Assembly: GCA_017560605.1 (NCBI GenBank)
Contig: JAFZEQ010000086.1
Span: 1 to 7,682, forward strand
DNA length: 7,682 nucleotides
Origin: Paludibacteraceae bacterium
Lineage (GTDB): Bacteria; Bacteroidota; Bacteroidia; Bacteroidales; Paludibacteraceae
Direction: 5' to 3'
Below, one piece after another: positions 6,301-7,682 of this stretch. Position numbers and translations under genes: made by a program. Below the pieces are notes generated by a model, which was not told where the DNA came from, did not search any database, and saw only the letters and a program-made list of their open reading frames with translations. Position 1 is the first letter of the stretch, and each line of letters starts with the position of its first letter.

Positions 6301-7682
6301 TTACGAGACGAAAAAACTCAAGCGTATATCTATAGTGAGGAGCGTACAAATCTATTGCAATATTCTGCAGGAGATGTGAATGTGGTAACTGTATCTGGAA
6401 ATGTATTGAGCATTAAGGGGGTTGGACAAACGACAGCTACAGTGACTGCTCCTGGTGATGAAGATTATGCTGAAGCAACATTGACTGTACCAGTGCGTGT
6501 AAGAACGGCGTCCGCAGGATGTGAGGATGTGTTATTGCTCAATCATCCAGATGAGGTAGGATTTTTCGCATACAATACCAATGAGATTGTTCAAGGTCCG
6601 TTCGGTATTGATAAAGAAAAAGGAGTTCCTGGATCCTTGTCTTTCCAACATCGTGGTGCTTCTTGGGATTTGGGCATCCAATACTATGGAGGTAAAATCA
6701 AAGCGCAATATGTGACAGATGATAATAGTACGTGGACAGATGCAATAGAAGTCACGCCTATCGAAGATCAAGCAACCTTTGAAAGTGAAATATATCTTCC
6801 ACGTAATGCCACTCAAATTCGTTTCGTACGTCCTTCAGGAGCTGTGGGTTATCACTATGTATCAAATATTCAGGTACATCCAGCGCAGTATTTAGAGGCC
6901 CCTGTGGAGATAGATTTTGGCGAAATACACGTGGGTAGTAATGAGTCTAAAAACTTTGATGTAGATTATTCTAATATTAAGGACGTGGTGACTCATTCAA
7001 CTTCTTCTTTGGATGTTACTGTATCACCAGGATCTTTTGGTATATGTAGTGGTTTTGGTCAACAGACTATTACTGTTACATGGATACCTTCGCGGGTGAA
7101 TGATAATGCGCAAGAGACGGTTACACTTCGTGATAATACTTCGGGTATGCAACGAGATGTAGTACTTAAAGCTAAAGTTGTAAAAGGAACACAACATCTT
7201 AATTGGCAAGACATACCAACGGATATATCTAATTGTGGAGATATTGAATTCCCAGAGCAGACTACAGCACATATTGATATTATTTGGGAAGTGATAGATG
7301 GTAAGGATGTTGCAGATTTCAATAATGAAGATGAATTGGTTCTTTATAAACAAGGAGAAATTACCGTAAGAGGTTATAATGCTGGAAATGCTAATTATCA
7401 TCCTTTTACAATTACATACACCTTTACAATCAACTATGATCCTGTTTTCTTGGGAACGGAAGATACTGATTGGAACAATGTTGGCAACTGGAATATTTGT
7501 CGATTACCTAATGAGAATGATATTGTGACCATTAAGGCGCTGGTTGAACTGGTAACTCATGAGAAAGTCAAGGGTATGAAGTTTGCTGAAAATGGTAAAA
7601 TGCATATTGCTCATAATGCTGGTATGACAATTGGTTCTCATGGATTGGAACTCACCACGAATGGACTTATCACCATTGATAA
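3388..7682 (+). CDS. Very large secreted modular protein, A-B-Ig modules repeated (runs off the right edge)
   Basis: The frame is open for 1431 codons with no stop. The start is set by a signal peptide (1-24, hydrophobic core 8-20, VWA before E25) and an in-frame TGA upstream at 3358. Approximate domains: A1 25-140; B1 143-238 (ASH-like, ending SLSGTTL); Ig-like 240-331, 333-417, 418-506 and a weaker one 507-600; A2 602-738, with IRLCYSGNFGG at 716-726 shared with the upstream gene; B2 748-853; Ig-like 855-943 and 946-1042; A3 1048-1168; B3 1170-1268 (begins IDFGEIHVGS); Ig-like 1269-1352. From 1353 the sequence changes to DWNNVGNWN...LPNENDIVTI, the start of a beta-helix-like or G8-like region typical of large Bacteroidetes surface proteins. 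The A and B names are mine. The protein is likely exported through the outer membrane, perhaps by type IX secretion, but the C-terminal sorting signal would lie beyond the window. It is a paralogue of the interrupted upstream gene, from which a terminator separates it. Function and ligand are unknown. Confidence 0.9.
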   Translation, partial: MREFLRYLFVVAAMLMVVVGDVWAECYVLNASEEKTFNCSLLGNDVWYEPEALLGPGSQLTFEAKKEHKLGVGGVGSVEVQEYVNGGWNTIDEVDPGKNYSQYGPFTLSRNATKIRFFNTYGSYKRYFQNVKVTQATYADQPSATSWTADTMIIGSPAETTTITMAWSNTSAFTCEITGDGKDRFSAEITEGNASTCSYGTAKILVKYKHDVVGTHNASLKISNGTYTYNISLSGTTLDKYTATFNWLLNSSYYVDDKLDVQDIYTLFYGATDIKSQFHSSIQFSSSDPNVVAIENGKLVAKNAGEAKITAYFPGTNEWFGFTKEINLTIKKRPTSFNLIALSSCYTGEEFALSSLFSAATNNPEVALEYISGDESILKVEDGKLIAVCVGTTTFTVRQQENYKWLGHSQTLTITVNKYNSNFNLLQTQYTRKIGEVITEAQLYTHSNTEIPPTVVSDNPAVVSFNASTRQLEAKIAGQAIITISQPEDCKWTHYNVTCTVTVQKHTPVFTWKDPVYFNQALIEDYFTTSNKDTKISITNQTDREVADLYFSTSDPSDLHTLDLTTYNKGASTKVTVSQEENWYWYATSEEHTITPIDPNNHVPFVIDSEEKRNVFDVNWVADEYTWDNGIQLGDWTDGGSWKDKYVDIEFRGVPDKLTFNTSVKNAGIFPASGIYWYVKESEDGVNWSGEIWKEEDTKNITITDSIQLQPKTRFIRLCYSGNFGGVFHNITVTERDEFHAVDKSDENEEVEHLNFGENQVFTDKTLSFNLKYANAGYKVKVESNDSRFTVNPTSINTIGGCKYGKENISVTYRSTTPDEITGNNSYIVISDELAELNGHRDTVYLHASSYKPEQTLEWREDFKAVEKPIIRVKEGQITDAATAKSGLPVTYTSSNTDVIAVSDDGRILIPLAAGEVTITATQVGNETWKPVSDTKTFIVTDKTVQYIGWGDDLTGLVLGDADITLTAKVYLRDEKTQAYIYSEERTNLLQYSAGDVNVVTVSGNVLSIKGVGQTTATVTAPGDEDYAEATLTVPVRVRTASAGCEDVLLLNHPDEVGFFAYNTNEIVQGPFGIDKEKGVPGSLSFQHRGASWDLGIQYYGGKIKAQYVTDDNSTWTDAIEVTPIEDQATFESEIYLPRNATQIRFVRPSGAVGYHYVSNIQVHPAQYLEAPVEIDFGEIHVGSNESKNFDVDYSNIKDVVTHSTSSLDVTVSPGSFGICSGFGQQTITVTWIPSRVNDNAQETVTLRDNTSGMQRDVVLKAKVVKGTQHLNWQDIPTDISNCGDIEFPEQTTAHIDIIWEVIDGKDVADFNNEDELVLYKQGEITVRGYNAGNANYHPFTITYTFTINYDPVFLGTEDTDWNNVGNWNICRLPNENDIVTIKALVELVTHEKVKGMKFAENGKMHIAHNAGMTIGSHGLELTTNGLITID

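Overview
The window looks like a chromosomal segment of a Bacteroidetes (probably Bacteroidales) bacterium. Three promoters match the Bacteroidetes type (TTTG, 20-nt spacer, TAnnTTTG). The tRNA gene does not encode its CCA end, the protein genes lack Shine-Dalgarno sequences, and the only strong one precedes what appears to be rpsU. The proteins are large, secreted and built from Ig-like domains, in the style common to this phylum.

Layout. On the minus strand, positions 1-342 hold housekeeping DNA: a promoter (311-342), tRNA-Leu(CAA) (169-250), a strong intrinsic terminator (131-165), a leader of about 110 nt, and the first six codons of ribosomal protein S21 (1-17), which runs off the left edge. 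On the plus strand, two paralogous genes for secreted modular proteins follow. The first (527-2872) has a signal peptide, one N-terminal 'A' domain, one ASH-like 'B' domain, five near-identical 80-residue Ig-like repeats plus a divergent sixth, and a short C-terminal motif. It is split by one in-frame TGA (1220-1222) that falls exactly where its paralogue has a conserved glycine. It ends at a clear terminator (2903-2939). The second gene starts at 3388 and is open to the right edge (more than 1431 codons). It repeats the same A-B-Ig module at least three times and enters a WxxxxNW-type region where the window ends.

Intergenic DNA. Both plus-strand genes are preceded by copies of the same promoter module of about 97 bp (379-475 and 2988-3084), so promoter and coding modules seem to have been duplicated together. 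The 515-bp gap 2873-3387 has no substantial gene. It holds the terminator, the second promoter copy, a 12-codon leader ORF (3132-3170) and a tract with an 11-bp period (3230-3339) inside a leader of about 300 nt. The 276-bp gap 251-526 holds the two divergent promoters and otherwise only AT-rich sequence.

Working picture. The two plus-strand genes probably encode surface-exposed or secreted repeat proteins under similar transcriptional control. The first has been inactivated, or split, by a recent point mutation. Their ligand and function cannot be read from the sequence. No defence system, CRISPR array or mobile element is visible.
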